From DATIJJ01 sp035478255 (GTDB lineage: Bacteria; Pseudomonadota; Gammaproteobacteria; DSM-16500): a DNA stretch of 61,194 nt. How positions within the stretch are numbered: position 1 is the first letter of the stretch; each line of letters starts with the position of its first letter. Positions 34,352 to 42,884 of this stretch are shown here, piece after piece. Location: the NCBI GenBank assembly GCA_035478255.1, contig DATIJV010000108.1:1-61194 (forward strand), given 5' to 3'. The notes beneath the pieces were generated by a model. The model was not told the DNA's origin. It saw nothing but the letters and a program-made list of their open reading frames with translations, and did not search any database. The translations under genes were made by a program, and so were the position numbers.

Positions 34352-34999
34352 ATGGTATTTAAAAATTCTGGTCGATATTCCGTTCCTTCCGATGAAGGCT
34401 TTGAGCCAGATTCAAACAATGAAGTGATCAAAAATTATCTGGGTGTTAAATCGAAAGAGATAATGGATGAGCTTGAGCAAAGTGAGTTGAAGCGCACTGA
34501 ATTAGAACTGGTAAAATTTTATGGCAAAGATTACCAGTTCAAAGCCGAGGATATCTGCAATATTCATGAGCTTTGGTTGGGGGATCTCTATCCAATGGCT
34601 GGTAAGTATAGAGAAGTAAGTATGGAAAAGGGTGGTTTCCTTTTTGCTGCATCAGGACAAATAGAAAAATTGATGTTGGTTTTAGAGAAGAAGTATTTAA
34701 AAAAATATACGCCTTGCCATTTTACTGACTCCTCTCAGTTGGCTTATGCTTTGGGAATGGTGCATGTGGAGCTAATTTTGATTCATCCTTTCCGTGAGGG
34801 TAATGGTAGAGTTGCCCGCTTATTAGCTGACTTGATGGCTGCACAGGCTAATATGCCGCCGCTAAATTATATGGCGATAGATCAAATTGAAAACCCACAG
34901 GGATTTGAGCGCTACATTGAAGCAATTCATGCTGGATTTAATGGGGATTATTTGCCGATACAGAACATTTTTACTACTTTGCTACAGCAGTCTGTTTAA
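34352..34999 (+). CDS. Fic-domain AMP-transferase-like toxin
   Basis: A 215-residue Fic protein with the complete catalytic loop HPFREGNGR (145-153), whose His is essential for AMP transfer to target hydroxyls, and a typical flap (YREVSMEKGGFLFAAS). No (S/T)xxxE(G/N) inhibitory helix is obvious within it. That motif occurs instead in the small protein encoded convergently, with 26 bases of overlap. Fic toxins of class I are held in check by such separate antitoxins. It is cargo at the right end of element 1. Confidence 0.85.
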   Translation: MVFKNSGRYSVPSDEGFEPDSNNEVIKNYLGVKSKEIMDELEQSELKRTELELVKFYGKDYQFKAEDICNIHELWLGDLYPMAGKYREVSMEKGGFLFAASGQIEKLMLVLEKKYLKKYTPCHFTDSSQLAYALGMVHVELILIHPFREGNGRVARLLADLMAAQANMPPLNYMAIDQIENPQGFERYIEAIHAGFNGDYLPIQNIFTTLLQQSV

Positions 35000-35177
35000 C
35001 CAGATATATTTTCTTGCCTTCTCTTCGCGGGATTTCAATATGTCCGCTCTTAGAGCGACCAACAACTTTAATACCCTCTACACCACCTGATGTTCTTACT
35101 GAACGATCAATAAGCTCCTGCCTTTTAGTAGGATCTTTTAAATAGGGGTTGGTTTCAATCAATGATTTTGTTTTCAT
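34974..35177 (-). CDS. Small protein with Fic-inhibitor motif, candidate antitoxin
   Basis: A 67-residue basic protein. Residues 30-35 read SGGVEG, fitting the (S/T)xxxE(G/N) motif whose glutamate blocks the Fic active site in class I antitoxins. It begins MKTKSLIETNPYLKDPTKRQ, and its C-terminal half is Lys/Arg-rich (VVGRSKSGHIEIPRREGKK). Its 3' end overlaps the Fic gene convergently, so the transcripts are antisense across 26 bases. TATAAT seven bases before the ATG suggests a leaderless message. Confidence 0.6.
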   Translation of the reverse strand: MKTKSLIETNPYLKDPTKRQELIDRSVRTSGGVEGIKVVGRSKSGHIEIPRREGKKIYLVKQTAVAK

Positions 35178-35183
35178 AGTGTA

Positions 35184-35211
35184 ATTATAGCAGTTTTAGG
35201 CTCATCTGTAA
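35184..35211 (-). promoter_or_regulatory. Candidate leaderless promoter of the Fic-inhibitor-like gene
   Basis: On the minus strand TTACAG (35206-35211), 16 bases and TATAAT (35184-35189) place the transcript start at the ATG (35177). No ribosome binding site is present. Confidence 0.45.
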
Positions 35212-35246
35212 TTCATTATTGCTTGTTGTGGGTTGTTGTTTTTAAC

Positions 35247-35263
35247 TGTCCCAAGAATGTCCC
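35247..35263. promoter_or_regulatory. Paired TGTCCC repeat near the right end of element 1
   Basis: TGTCCC occurs at 35247 and 35258 with an 11-bp period, 70-85 bases inside the middle att copy. It occupies the place of the integrase arm sites but differs in sequence from the TTCTACATG sites at the other ends. Confidence 0.35.
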
Positions 35264-35331
35264 TTTTCGCTAAATTTAGGGTATTTTTGATGCCATGAAA
35301 ATGGGTGATTTGTATTTATTATTCAATGAGT

Positions 35332-35374
35332 TGGGCCCACTAGGACTTGAACCTAGGACCAAGGGATTATGAGT
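35332..35374. other. Attachment site between the two tandem elements
   Basis: A 43-bp exact copy of 46109-46151 (tRNA 3' part). It is both the right end of element 1 and the left end of element 2. The 155 bases after it match those after the first att copy closely (leader and arm sites). Confidence 0.88.
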
Positions 35375-35495
35375 TCCAAAAATATGGGTTCTATTCGTTT
35401 CTACGATTTTCTAATTTTTTCTTAATATACTGTTATTTAAGTATTATTTAACATATAATGCGTTCCAATTTCTTCTAACGGAATCTAGTTATTCT

Positions 35496-35516
35496 TTCTA
35501 CATGGATTCTACATGG
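35496..35516. promoter_or_regulatory. Paired integrase arm-type sites, element 2 left end
   Basis: TTCTACATGG at 35496 and 35507, an 11-bp period, directly upstream of the integrase gene. They may also let the integrase repress its own promoter. Confidence 0.55.
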
Positions 35517-35529
35517 AATTGGAGCCAAG

Positions 35530-36780
35530 ATGAAACTGACAAAAGGGTTTATCGACAAAAAGGCTATAGCGCCTACAAATAAAGATCAGGCTTTCTATAG
35601 AGATGATGAGTTGAAAGGGTTTGCGCTGCGAGTTACTTCAAGCGGGGTTAAAAGCTTTGTTGTTGAAACAGTCATCGGCAACAAAGTGCGCCGTATGACA
35701 ATTGGCCGCTATGGAAAGTTGACGGCAGAAGAAGCGCGTATTGAAGCAAAAAAGATTTTAGGGAAAATCGCTGCTGGGGGTGATCCGGTTGCTGACAAAA
35801 AACAGGCGAGAGCCAAGTCTGTTACTTTGAAAGAAGTGTTTGAGGAATATCTTAAAACACGCAAAGCATTAAAGCTCACAACGGTATTTGATTACCAGCG
35901 AGTGATGAAAGAAGCTTTTTCGACATGGCTTTATAAACCGTTGCTCGACATTAATAAAGATATGGTGGCGCGCAGGCATAGCAAATTAGGTGAAAGCAGT
36001 CATGCTAGAGCTAACTTGGCAATGCGAGTGCTGCGAGCTTTATTTAATTTTGCCATGACACAATATGAAGATTCGCAAGGCCGCTCGCTAATTACTGATA
36101 ATCCTGTTAAACGGCTGTCACAAACCCGCGCATGGTATCGTGTAGAGCGTCGACAAAGTTTTATTAAAGCACATGAATTGGTGCTGTGGCATGAGGGCGT
36201 GCAAAAGCTAGAAAATAAAACCTTACGAGATTACCTGCTTTTGCTAGTTTTCACGGGATTACGCCGTCAAGAAGCCGCGACATTAAAATGGAATCAAGTT
36301 GATTTCAAGCAGAAAACGCTTACAATCATCGATACTAAAAATCATGAGCCACATACCCTTCCAATTTCCGATTATCTTTACGACTTGCTAATGCAGCGTA
36401 AAAATATCGCGACAACAGAATATGTTTTTCCAAGCAGCGGTGTTGGTGGTTATATTGTTGAGCCACGCAAGCAAATGGAAAAAGTTATTCAGCATTCTGG
36501 TATCTCCTTCATAATTCATGATTTGCGCAGGACGTTTCTAACTATTGCGGAAGGACTTGATATTTCCGCATATGCAGTTAAGCGATTAGCAAATCACAAA
36601 ATGAAACAAGACATTACTTCTGGTTACATCATCACTGATGTTGAGCGATTGCGAAAGCCCATGCAGCAAATTACAGATTATTTATTGAAGTGCATGGGGG
36701 TGATTAAGTCGGCAGATGTAATGAGTATTGAACAATTAAAAAAAGGAATTATTCATGAACATATTAGCGAATCAAAATAA
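35530..36780 (+). CDS. P4-type tyrosine integrase
   Basis: A 416-residue site-specific recombinase: DUF4102 arm-binding domain (LKGFALRVTSSGVKSFVVET), core-binding domain, and the catalytic domain with Arg (FTGLRRQEA), HxxR (HDLRRTF), His (LANHK) and nucleophile Tyr (SGYIITD). It would insert the element into the 3' end of the tRNA gene and, with an excisionase, remove it. GGAGCC precedes the ATG. Its 3' end overlaps the DUF1016 gene by 26 bases, so integrase and nuclease are probably coexpressed. Confidence 0.93.
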   Translation: MKLTKGFIDKKAIAPTNKDQAFYRDDELKGFALRVTSSGVKSFVVETVIGNKVRRMTIGRYGKLTAEEARIEAKKILGKIAAGGDPVADKKQARAKSVTLKEVFEEYLKTRKALKLTTVFDYQRVMKEAFSTWLYKPLLDINKDMVARRHSKLGESSHARANLAMRVLRALFNFAMTQYEDSQGRSLITDNPVKRLSQTRAWYRVERRQSFIKAHELVLWHEGVQKLENKTLRDYLLLLVFTGLRRQEAATLKWNQVDFKQKTLTIIDTKNHEPHTLPISDYLYDLLMQRKNIATTEYVFPSSGVGGYIVEPRKQMEKVIQHSGISFIIHDLRRTFLTIAEGLDISAYAVKRLANHKMKQDITSGYIITDVERLRKPMQQITDYLLKCMGVIKSADVMSIEQLKKGIIHEHISESK

Positions 36781-37807
36781 CGAATCTTTGAGTCTGGATG
36801 GGAATTACAAAGACTTTTTACATGGTATAAAAGAACGATTAAAGAAAGCACAAATCAGAGCGGCTCTTGCTGCCAATACTGAGCTTGTCCGATTTTATTG
36901 GCAGCTCGGAGCTGACCTGATAGAACAGCAGAAAAAATATCAATGGGGTGAGAATTTTCTTGAGCAATTCTCTCGCGATTTGCGTAGCTCTTTTCCTGCT
37001 ATGCAGGGTTTTTCTGTTACAAACCTAAAACGTATGCGCTTGTTTGCTAAAGCTTATCCAAAAAGTCCACAGGCTGTGGACCAATTACCTTGGGGGCATA
37101 TTTCTCTATTAATTCATGCAGTTAAAGATGAGCTGATTCGAGGTTGGTACGCACAGCAAACTACTCAAAATGGCTGGTCACGGTCTGTATTAGAAATGCA
37201 GATTGAATCAGGGTTATATGAGCGCCAAGGTGTTATCAGCAATAAAGTAACCAATTACCACGAACACTTGCCTGCCAGTCAATCAGATTTGGCGCGAGAT
37301 ATATTAAAAGACCCCTACAATTTTGATTTTCTCACAATCAGTGACGAAGCGCATGAACGTGATATTGAAAATGCACTTGTCACGCATGTGCGTGATTTTC
37401 TCATTGAATTGGGTCAAGGTTTTGCATTTGTGGGTTCACAGGTGCCGCTCTCAATAGATGATCAGGAATTTTTTATTGATTTGCTTTTTTATCACTTACA
37501 TCTTCGATGTTTTGTCGTTGTTGAACTTAAGGCAAATAGTTTTAAACCAGAGCATACGGGGCAGTTAGGTTTTTATCTTGCTGTTGTTGACGATTTAATG
37601 AAGAAAGAAAGCGACAATCCGAGTATTGGAATTTTATTGTGTAAATCAAAAAGCAAAATTGTTGCTGAATATGCATTGCGTGGAATGAAAGCGCCGATTG
37701 GTATTTCAGAATATGTATTATCTAAAGTGGTGCCAAAAGAATTAAAATCAAATTTACCAACAATTGAACAAATTGAATTAGCATTGAACGAAAATGGAGA
37801 TAATTAA
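36755..37807 (+). CDS. DUF1016 (YhcG-like) PDDEXK nuclease
   Basis: A full-length 350-residue protein: N-terminal YhcG winged-helix-like domain (RAALAANTELVRFYWQLGADL; LPWGHISLLI) and C-terminal PDDEXK nuclease domain (QEFFIDLLFYHLHLRCFVVVELKA contains the acidic-Asp...ExK core; shown here as FIDLLFYH and VVELKA). Relatives occur on mobile elements and beside restriction-modification genes. It overlaps the integrase by 26 bases and is followed without gap by an unknown gene. A broken homologue sits in element 1 in the same place, suggesting a conserved module. Confidence 0.85.
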   Translation: MNILANQNNESLSLDGNYKDFLHGIKERLKKAQIRAALAANTELVRFYWQLGADLIEQQKKYQWGENFLEQFSRDLRSSFPAMQGFSVTNLKRMRLFAKAYPKSPQAVDQLPWGHISLLIHAVKDELIRGWYAQQTTQNGWSRSVLEMQIESGLYERQGVISNKVTNYHEHLPASQSDLARDILKDPYNFDFLTISDEAHERDIENALVTHVRDFLIELGQGFAFVGSQVPLSIDDQEFFIDLLFYHLHLRCFVVVELKANSFKPEHTGQLGFYLAVVDDLMKKESDNPSIGILLCKSKSKIVAEYALRGMKAPIGISEYVLSKVVPKELKSNLPTIEQIELALNENGDN

Positions 37808-38608
37808 ATGAAAAAAGAGAAAAAACCAGCGTCCTTTGAATGTAAAAAAAATTTTTATTCAGCAACCAGCTCAGAGATTTTTTTTAATTTTTTTACAGAA
37901 GATGATGTTGATAATATCATAAAATTACTATTTAAAAATCAATGCAAAATTCAAAAAACTGAGCTTTGTATATTATTAAATAATGTCACTCGTTTTGTAT
38001 CTATGATGAGACATAAAAAATTAAAACCTGGAAAAACTGATAATGCAAATATAATTGAAAAGATTTTTGATCATGCGAAAGAGTTAAAAAAATATATTGA
38101 TATTTTAGCTAAACAGTATGGTTACGAGCCTGTTGGAGAGATAACTTTGGCTATGCGTGAAAATCAAGTGTTAAAGAATATGAGTCTTAATGATTTTCTC
38201 GAAAAACTTGCCAATGATCTGTTTTATTTATCATTCGCTCGTGCAGCAGTAGAAAAAAGAATAGATGCTAGTCCGGGCAAGAGAACGGGCGGCAACTCAA
38301 GGGATTCCATTCCAAATCTAATACTTAATTTAATTTCTGTTTATGAGCGAATAACAGATAAAACCGCAGAAGAAAATTTTCAGCAAGACCCAACGGAAGA
38401 TCCTCCTTATGTGGGTCAATTTTATGAATTTTTACATCTTATATTCAAAATAATTAACGAAAATTACTCTATACGTTATCCAAATACAAAGGAGCCTAAC
38501 CCATTCAGAATAGATTTTGAAAATGAAAATAAAGAAAAATCTCATTCGCTTGGTAAATATGTTCGAAAAGTATTTGAGTCTCTTTTAGTCAGTGAAATAG
38601 ATTTCTAG
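37808..38608 (+). CDS. Hypothetical protein coupled to the DUF1016 nuclease
   Basis: A 266-residue soluble, Lys-rich, mostly helical protein without recognised motif. Its ATG directly follows the nuclease stop codon, with GGAG seven bases before, so the two are translated together. The middle (ASPGKRTGGNSRDS) is basic and may contact nucleic acid. No homologue is left in element 1. Function is unknown; a partner or immunity role for the nuclease is only a contextual guess. Confidence 0.6.
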   Translation: MKKEKKPASFECKKNFYSATSSEIFFNFFTEDDVDNIIKLLFKNQCKIQKTELCILLNNVTRFVSMMRHKKLKPGKTDNANIIEKIFDHAKELKKYIDILAKQYGYEPVGEITLAMRENQVLKNMSLNDFLEKLANDLFYLSFARAAVEKRIDASPGKRTGGNSRDSIPNLILNLISVYERITDKTAEENFQQDPTEDPPYVGQFYEFLHLIFKIINENYSIRYPNTKEPNPFRIDFENENKEKSHSLGKYVRKVFESLLVSEIDF

Positions 38609-38726
38609 CAATACGGAAGAAGCCAACTTTTTCTTTTTTTTAAGAAGCAACTTGGCTTATGCAAATCAAATTAATGTTTCGTAAGATGATCTTCTTAGTA
38701 TGTTTATTTTTTATGAAGGAGATCTT

Positions 38727-39029
38727 ATGAATACTTTAGATTCAAGGAAGAAGCGTTTTTGTTCTAAGCCAAAAAAAACTGAACAAGAACAAAGCAAAAT
38801 ATTTTGGGAAGCTCATCCAGAGACATTTTTTGGCGACCCAACGATTTCTGTGGTTACAGGGCGCAGTGTCAAGACCCTCCAATGCGATAGGTGGCGAAAG
38901 TCAGGTATACCCTTTAGAAAAGTTGGCGGCAGAATCCTTTATAAAAAATCTGATGTGATTGTTTGGTTGGAAAGTCACCCCCTTGTTCAATCAACAAGTG
39001 AATATAAGCACGAGGTGGGTGATGAGTAA
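38727..39029 (+). CDS. Excisionase-like helix-turn-helix protein
   Basis: A 100-residue protein with a MerR/AlpA-type winged helix: VVTGRSVKTLQCDRWRKSGI then PFRKVGGRILYKKSDVIVWL, the usual pattern of excisionases and satellite-phage regulators. AAGGAG precedes the ATG. Its last codons overlap the primase-zinc gene start. It probably directs excision or early gene control of element 2. Confidence 0.75.
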   Translation: MNTLDSRKKRFCSKPKKTEQEQSKIFWEAHPETFFGDPTISVVTGRSVKTLQCDRWRKSGIPFRKVGGRILYKKSDVIVWLESHPLVQSTSEYKHEVGDE

Positions 39030-39375
39030 TTTATGCAGTCAGGCGCCGCTATCAACGACGCCTATCAAGAAAAAATTCCAAGTAAAGTATGACATAAATT
39101 ATGTCTCCAAAAAAGCAGAAAATGTTTGGGAAGATATATGGGATAGTCTGGGTATTCCTTGCTCTTGTCTGAGTGGCAAATGCCCACAATGCAAACAACT
39201 TCACACATTCCAGCTTTTGGACGCATCAAGAGGTATTTTTTATTGTTCACACTGCAAAATACGCGGCAATGGGTTTGCTCTGCTTCAATATTTCAATCAA
39301 TGGGATCAAGACGAAGTGCTAGAGCGGGTTGGTAGATGTTTACGTTTACGAGATAAGGAGTTCATATATGGATAA
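39022..39375 (+). CDS. CHC2-type zinc-binding (primase N-terminal-like) protein
   Basis: A 117-residue protein with a zinc ribbon formed by CPQCKQLHTF and YCSHCKIRGNG, the arrangement seen at the N-terminus of DnaG and P4-type primases, followed by a helix (FALLQYFNQWDQDEVLERVG). It lacks a TOPRIM or polymerase domain and so may act with the ATPase downstream. The start at 39022 has GAGGTGGG and overlaps the excisionase-like gene; the longer frame at 38959 is rejected. Confidence 0.7.
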   Translation: MSNLCSQAPLSTTPIKKKFQVKYDINYVSKKAENVWEDIWDSLGIPCSCLSGKCPQCKQLHTFQLLDASRGIFYCSHCKIRGNGFALLQYFNQWDQDEVLERVGRCLRLRDKEFIYG

Positions 39376-40477
39376 GATGTCTCGTGACGATGGATTCGCG
39401 TCCTGTAAAATCGAACCACATCCAGAACCTGTTTTACTTGCTGAATTGTTAACAAACATCTCTCAGATTATAAAAAATTGCGTCGTTCTTTCTGAGCAAG
39501 AAGCAGATGCGATTGCTTTGTGGGTTGTTTTTACATATTGCATTGATGCTGTAAATTTTGCGCCTATCCTTAATATTACTTCGCCAGAAAAACGTTGTGG
39601 CAAGTCAACATTAGCAGCCTTATTAACACGGTTGGTTTACAAACCAATCGTGGCTTCTAATATTACGCCCGCGGCATTATTTCGCATTATAGAAAAATTG
39701 TCGCCTACGTTGATTATTGATGAAAGTGACAGTTTTCTTAACTTAAATGAGGAATTGCGCGGGATTTTAAACTCAGGACATTCTCGAGATTTGGCTTATA
39801 TTATTCGATGTGACGGTAAAAATTATGATCCCAAGCAATTTAAAACGTGGTGTGCAAAAGTTATCGTTGGCATTGGTAATATGCCTGATACTATCGCAGA
39901 TCGTTCGATTATTGTTCGTCTACGCCGTAAATTAGTCGGTGATACGATTCAAAGTTTTAGACGATATTCCAATGCTGAAATAAATGAACTAATCAGTAAA
40001 TGTCTGCGTTTTAGAAACGATTCCTTAGAGCAAATTAAAAATATTCAGGTTTTGATCCCGGAGTCGTTGCATGATCGGTCAGCAGACAATTGGGAGCCGC
40101 TTTTATCTATCGCGTATCTGGCAGGTGAAGAATGGATAAAGCGTGCCAATGAAGCTGCAATTTATCATTCAAAATTAGATGCCGAGGTGATAAGTACCGG
40201 CGTTGAATTGTTGCAGGATATCAAAAACATCTTTAATACAAAGGAGTTGTGGGGAATGTATACGTACGAATTGATAAATGAACTATGCGCAGACTTGGAG
40301 GCTCCATGGGCAACTTACAACCGCGGTAATCCATTGTCACCAAGACAGTTAGCCAAAAAATTAAAAGAATTTGATATTCGTAGCAAAGATATGAGATTGC
40401 CACCAGCCAAAAAAAATGCAAAAGGATATCTTTTAAAAGATTTTGAGGAGGCATTCACACGTTATATACCAACTTAG
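39368..40477 (+). CDS. DUF3631 ATPase (replication helicase-like)
   Basis: A 369-residue P-loop protein: Walker A in SPEKRCGKSTLAALL, Walker B LIIDESDSF, sensor-like GIGNMPDTIADRSIIVRLRR, then the DUF3631 C-terminal part with a winged-helix end (SPRQLAKKLKEFDIRSKDMR). This family is typical of integrative elements and satellites, usually fused or adjacent to a primase zinc domain, as here. It likely unwinds element DNA for replication. AAGGAG precedes 39368; the start overlaps the preceding gene by 8 bases. Confidence 0.82.
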   Translation: MDKMSRDDGFASCKIEPHPEPVLLAELLTNISQIIKNCVVLSEQEADAIALWVVFTYCIDAVNFAPILNITSPEKRCGKSTLAALLTRLVYKPIVASNITPAALFRIIEKLSPTLIIDESDSFLNLNEELRGILNSGHSRDLAYIIRCDGKNYDPKQFKTWCAKVIVGIGNMPDTIADRSIIVRLRRKLVGDTIQSFRRYSNAEINELISKCLRFRNDSLEQIKNIQVLIPESLHDRSADNWEPLLSIAYLAGEEWIKRANEAAIYHSKLDAEVISTGVELLQDIKNIFNTKELWGMYTYELINELCADLEAPWATYNRGNPLSPRQLAKKLKEFDIRSKDMRLPPAKKNAKGYLLKDFEEAFTRYIPT

Positions 40478-40486
40478 CATTATTAT

Positions 40487-40613
40487 GCGCGACAGCGCGA
40501 CAAGTGGCTTTCTATAAGAGTTGTATTGATATTTGATGCGCGACAAATAAAGACATGTCGCGGAAAGAAATCGTCTAAAACTCTTGTCGCTGCTGGATTG
40601 TCGCGTTGTCGCG
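40487..40613. repeat. Iteron-like inverted set of GCGCGACA/TGTCGCG repeats
   Basis: Three direct copies of GCGCGACA (40487, 40495, 40538) are followed by inverted copies TGTCGCG (40556, 40599, 40607) and a partial TGTCGC (40585). They lie in the 190-base gap after the DUF3631 gene. In an AT-rich region such GC-rich clustered repeats suggest a replication origin or a repressor array. Confidence 0.6.
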
Positions 40614-40669
40614 GATAAAAAGCTTATTTGAGGAGTGTCATTTAATAAATGGAAATAAATGGAGATTTT

Positions 40670-41101
40670 ATGCCTAAATTTAAAATGGGAGAAATAAATA
40701 ATCCGAAGGGCAGGCCACGGAATACGGGCTATCGACAAAAACTATTTAACAGTTTGGTTGAGCCGCACAAGGATGCTTTATTCGATAAAGCCATCAACCT
40801 TGCTCTTGATGGAAACGAGCCGATGTTAAGAATATTTCTTGAGCGAATGCTGCCTGCTAAACCAACAGATGACGAATTGTCAGTGGAAATTTCACTCTGC
40901 GACTTAGGCAGTTCGGAAAGTTTGACCGCTTTGGGTAAAACTATTTTGCGATCGGTGGCGAGCGGCGACCTTACGCCATCTCAAGGACAGGCGATAATGT
41001 CAGTAATCGAATCTCAACATAAAAATATTGAAACATCGGAATTGGCAATCAGGCTTACAGAAATTGAACAAGTTTTTAAACAAAGAGATCAGGAGAAATA
41101 A
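40670..41101 (+). CDS. DUF5681-like protein (small-terminase-type N-terminus)
   Basis: A 143-residue protein whose start FKMGEINNPKGRPRNTGYRQ matches the DUF5681 signature (FKPGQSGNPKGRP) seen in phage and satellite genes near packaging functions. The remainder is helical. GGAG lies five bases before the ATG at 40670; an earlier ATG at 40649 has none. The iteron cluster is directly upstream. Paired with the next gene two bases downstream. Confidence 0.65.
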   Translation: MPKFKMGEINNPKGRPRNTGYRQKLFNSLVEPHKDALFDKAINLALDGNEPMLRIFLERMLPAKPTDDELSVEISLCDLGSSESLTALGKTILRSVASGDLTPSQGQAIMSVIESQHKNIETSELAIRLTEIEQVFKQRDQEK

Positions 41102-41103
41102 AT

Positions 41104-41634
41104 ATGCGTCAAATTCACGATAAACATTATACGAATTTCACTTCAAAAGAACGCTTAAACTTAACCTTAGCTGCTCTTGCGCGTGGCGATGAAATAGAAG
41201 CTGATAAATTATGGCAAACATGCCCGCGTTATTTGTATCGCGCTCATGATTTTCTATACACGCTCAGTTTAAATGCGCTCACTATATTAAATTCATTTTT
41301 ATTTGAGAAATGTGTTTTGCACTATAATCACATTAAAAAAATTGATGAATTTATTTTGGAAGCGGGGCAAGATTTATCTTTTGAAGAAAATGAAAAATTG
41401 ATCGAGTCACTGGAAAAATCCCGAAATATACAAATATCCCGCCTTAAGGGCTTACTTGAAGGATTCAAATTATTTTGCACTGATGTGAATCTTGATTATG
41501 AAAATGCAATAAACATTATGCCAATTCGCGACTGCTGCCATGACCTTGATTATTTGCTTGAGTCTAGCGTGAGCGCAAATATGGAATATGTTGAGCAAGT
41601 GAAGTGTTTCTTTTTGCAACAATGGGGGTGTTAG
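41104..41634 (+). CDS. Hypothetical element protein
   Basis: A 176-residue helical, acidic, cytoplasmic protein starting two bases after the DUF5681-like gene, with AGGAGAAATAA before the ATG. It has a run of helices (EENEKLIESLEKSRNIQISR) and a Cys pair (RDCCHDL). No family is recognised; its tight coupling marks it as part of the satellite module. Confidence 0.55.
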   Translation: MRQIHDKHYTNFTSKERLNLTLAALARGDEIEADKLWQTCPRYLYRAHDFLYTLSLNALTILNSFLFEKCVLHYNHIKKIDEFILEAGQDLSFEENEKLIESLEKSRNIQISRLKGLLEGFKLFCTDVNLDYENAINIMPIRDCCHDLDYLLESSVSANMEYVEQVKCFFLQQWGC

Positions 41635-41658
41635 TTTTAAGTGCCAATGATTGGCGAG

Positions 41659-41904
41659 CTATTTTTGATCAGTCGAAAGTGTTCTGACAGATGGAAATAG
41701 CTCACCCACTTCTACTTTTAAAGCTTTTGCAATTCGTATGATGTTAATGGCAGCGATGTTGCGTTCCCCGCGCTCAACGGAACCCATGTACGTACGATCC
41801 AAGCCTACTTCATGGGCGAAATTTTCTTGAGAAAACCCTTTTTCTTTGCGGAGTTCTCTAATTCTCTTGCCGATTCTAATAAGTGCTGGATGTTTTCTGC
41901 GCAT
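41659..41904 (-). CDS. XRE-family helix-turn-helix repressor
   Basis: An 81-residue Cro/C1-type regulator: IGKRIRELRKEKGFSQENFA, HEVGLDRTYMGSVERGERN and INIIRIAKALKVEVGELF form the five-helix DNA-binding domain. It lacks a dimerisation extension. It is opposite to the module genes and divergent from the Sel1 gene, so it probably controls one of these promoters. Confidence 0.82.
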   Translation of the reverse strand: MRRKHPALIRIGKRIRELRKEKGFSQENFAHEVGLDRTYMGSVERGERNIAAINIIRIAKALKVEVGELFPSVRTLSTDQK

Positions 41905-41981
41905 TCATATAGAATATGCGCCTCATACCTATAGAACCACGGACTATGAGTATCAAATAATTTACTGTCGAGGTGTTTTAA

Positions 41982-42884
41982 GTGTTCAGGCAATATTTAT
42001 TGTTTTCAGTTATGTTGTTTTTTTCAAGTTCTTTATTAGCTGAAAATTTATCAGTTTCTTGCAAAAGCTATGTTGATGACAAGAAAACCTTTAGTAAGAA
42101 TCAAGGAATATATTTTTTTAATATTGGAATGTGTCAGTTACCAACAGTAACTAATAAAAAAGAGTTTGATTTACTTGCTGAGATTTTCAAACAATCTGCC
42201 AATAGTGGATATATGCCCTCTAATTATGCCTTGGGCATGCTTTATGAAAACAAGTTTTATGATGGCTCTCACTGGTTACATAGCCACGGCGAAATGATTG
42301 ATTTAGAAAATGCTTTGAAATACTTTAAAAAAATTGCACCTTCATCCGCTGTTGCCCAAAATAAACTTGGAGAAATTTATTTGGCCTACGCTAACATACA
42401 TAGCGAGGATCGGCAACTGGGCGATACTCAACAAATAGAAAATGTAGAAAGCGTACTACCTGATATTGATAAGGCAATATTTTGGTTAAATCTTGCGGCA
42501 AAACATGGGAATGCTGCAGCCCAAGGTACGTTAGCTGATTTATATTTTCAAGGTATTGGTGTGCCGCAGGACTTTGTTACAGCATATGTTTGGCAAAATA
42601 TATCTGTAGCTTCTCAGCTTAGATTCAATAAAAGATTTCAAAAAGGCGAAATAGGGAAACAACTTACTGAAAGCCAGATAGAAAATACGAAAAAACAATA
42701 TGATAATTTAACAATAATGCAAAAAAATGAAGCGCAAGCTATGTTAAAAAAATATTCTGATTTATATTTTTTGGCGCCTAAAAAAATAGATGAAGATTGT
42801 TCAGATGTACAGTCGTATATTGCAGCAACATTCGTTTTGAAAAAAATAAATGAAATTAAGAAAAATTTAAATGATAAAAATTAA
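41982..42884 (+). CDS. Secreted Sel1-repeat protein
   Basis: A 300-residue protein with a signal peptide (MFRQYLLFSVMLFFSSSLLA) and Sel1-like repeats (ANSGYMPSNYALGMLYENKF; KAIFWLNLAAKHGNAAAQGT; LADLYFQGIGVPQDFVTAYV). The start is GTG with GAGG nine bases before. Sel1 proteins mediate protein contacts and are abundant in Legionellales, some affecting host interaction. It is cargo of element 2. Confidence 0.7.
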   Translation: MFRQYLLFSVMLFFSSSLLAENLSVSCKSYVDDKKTFSKNQGIYFFNIGMCQLPTVTNKKEFDLLAEIFKQSANSGYMPSNYALGMLYENKFYDGSHWLHSHGEMIDLENALKYFKKIAPSSAVAQNKLGEIYLAYANIHSEDRQLGDTQQIENVESVLPDIDKAIFWLNLAAKHGNAAAQGTLADLYFQGIGVPQDFVTAYVWQNISVASQLRFNKRFQKGEIGKQLTESQIENTKKQYDNLTIMQKNEAQAMLKKYSDLYFLAPKKIDEDCSDVQSYIAATFVLKKINEIKKNLNDKN

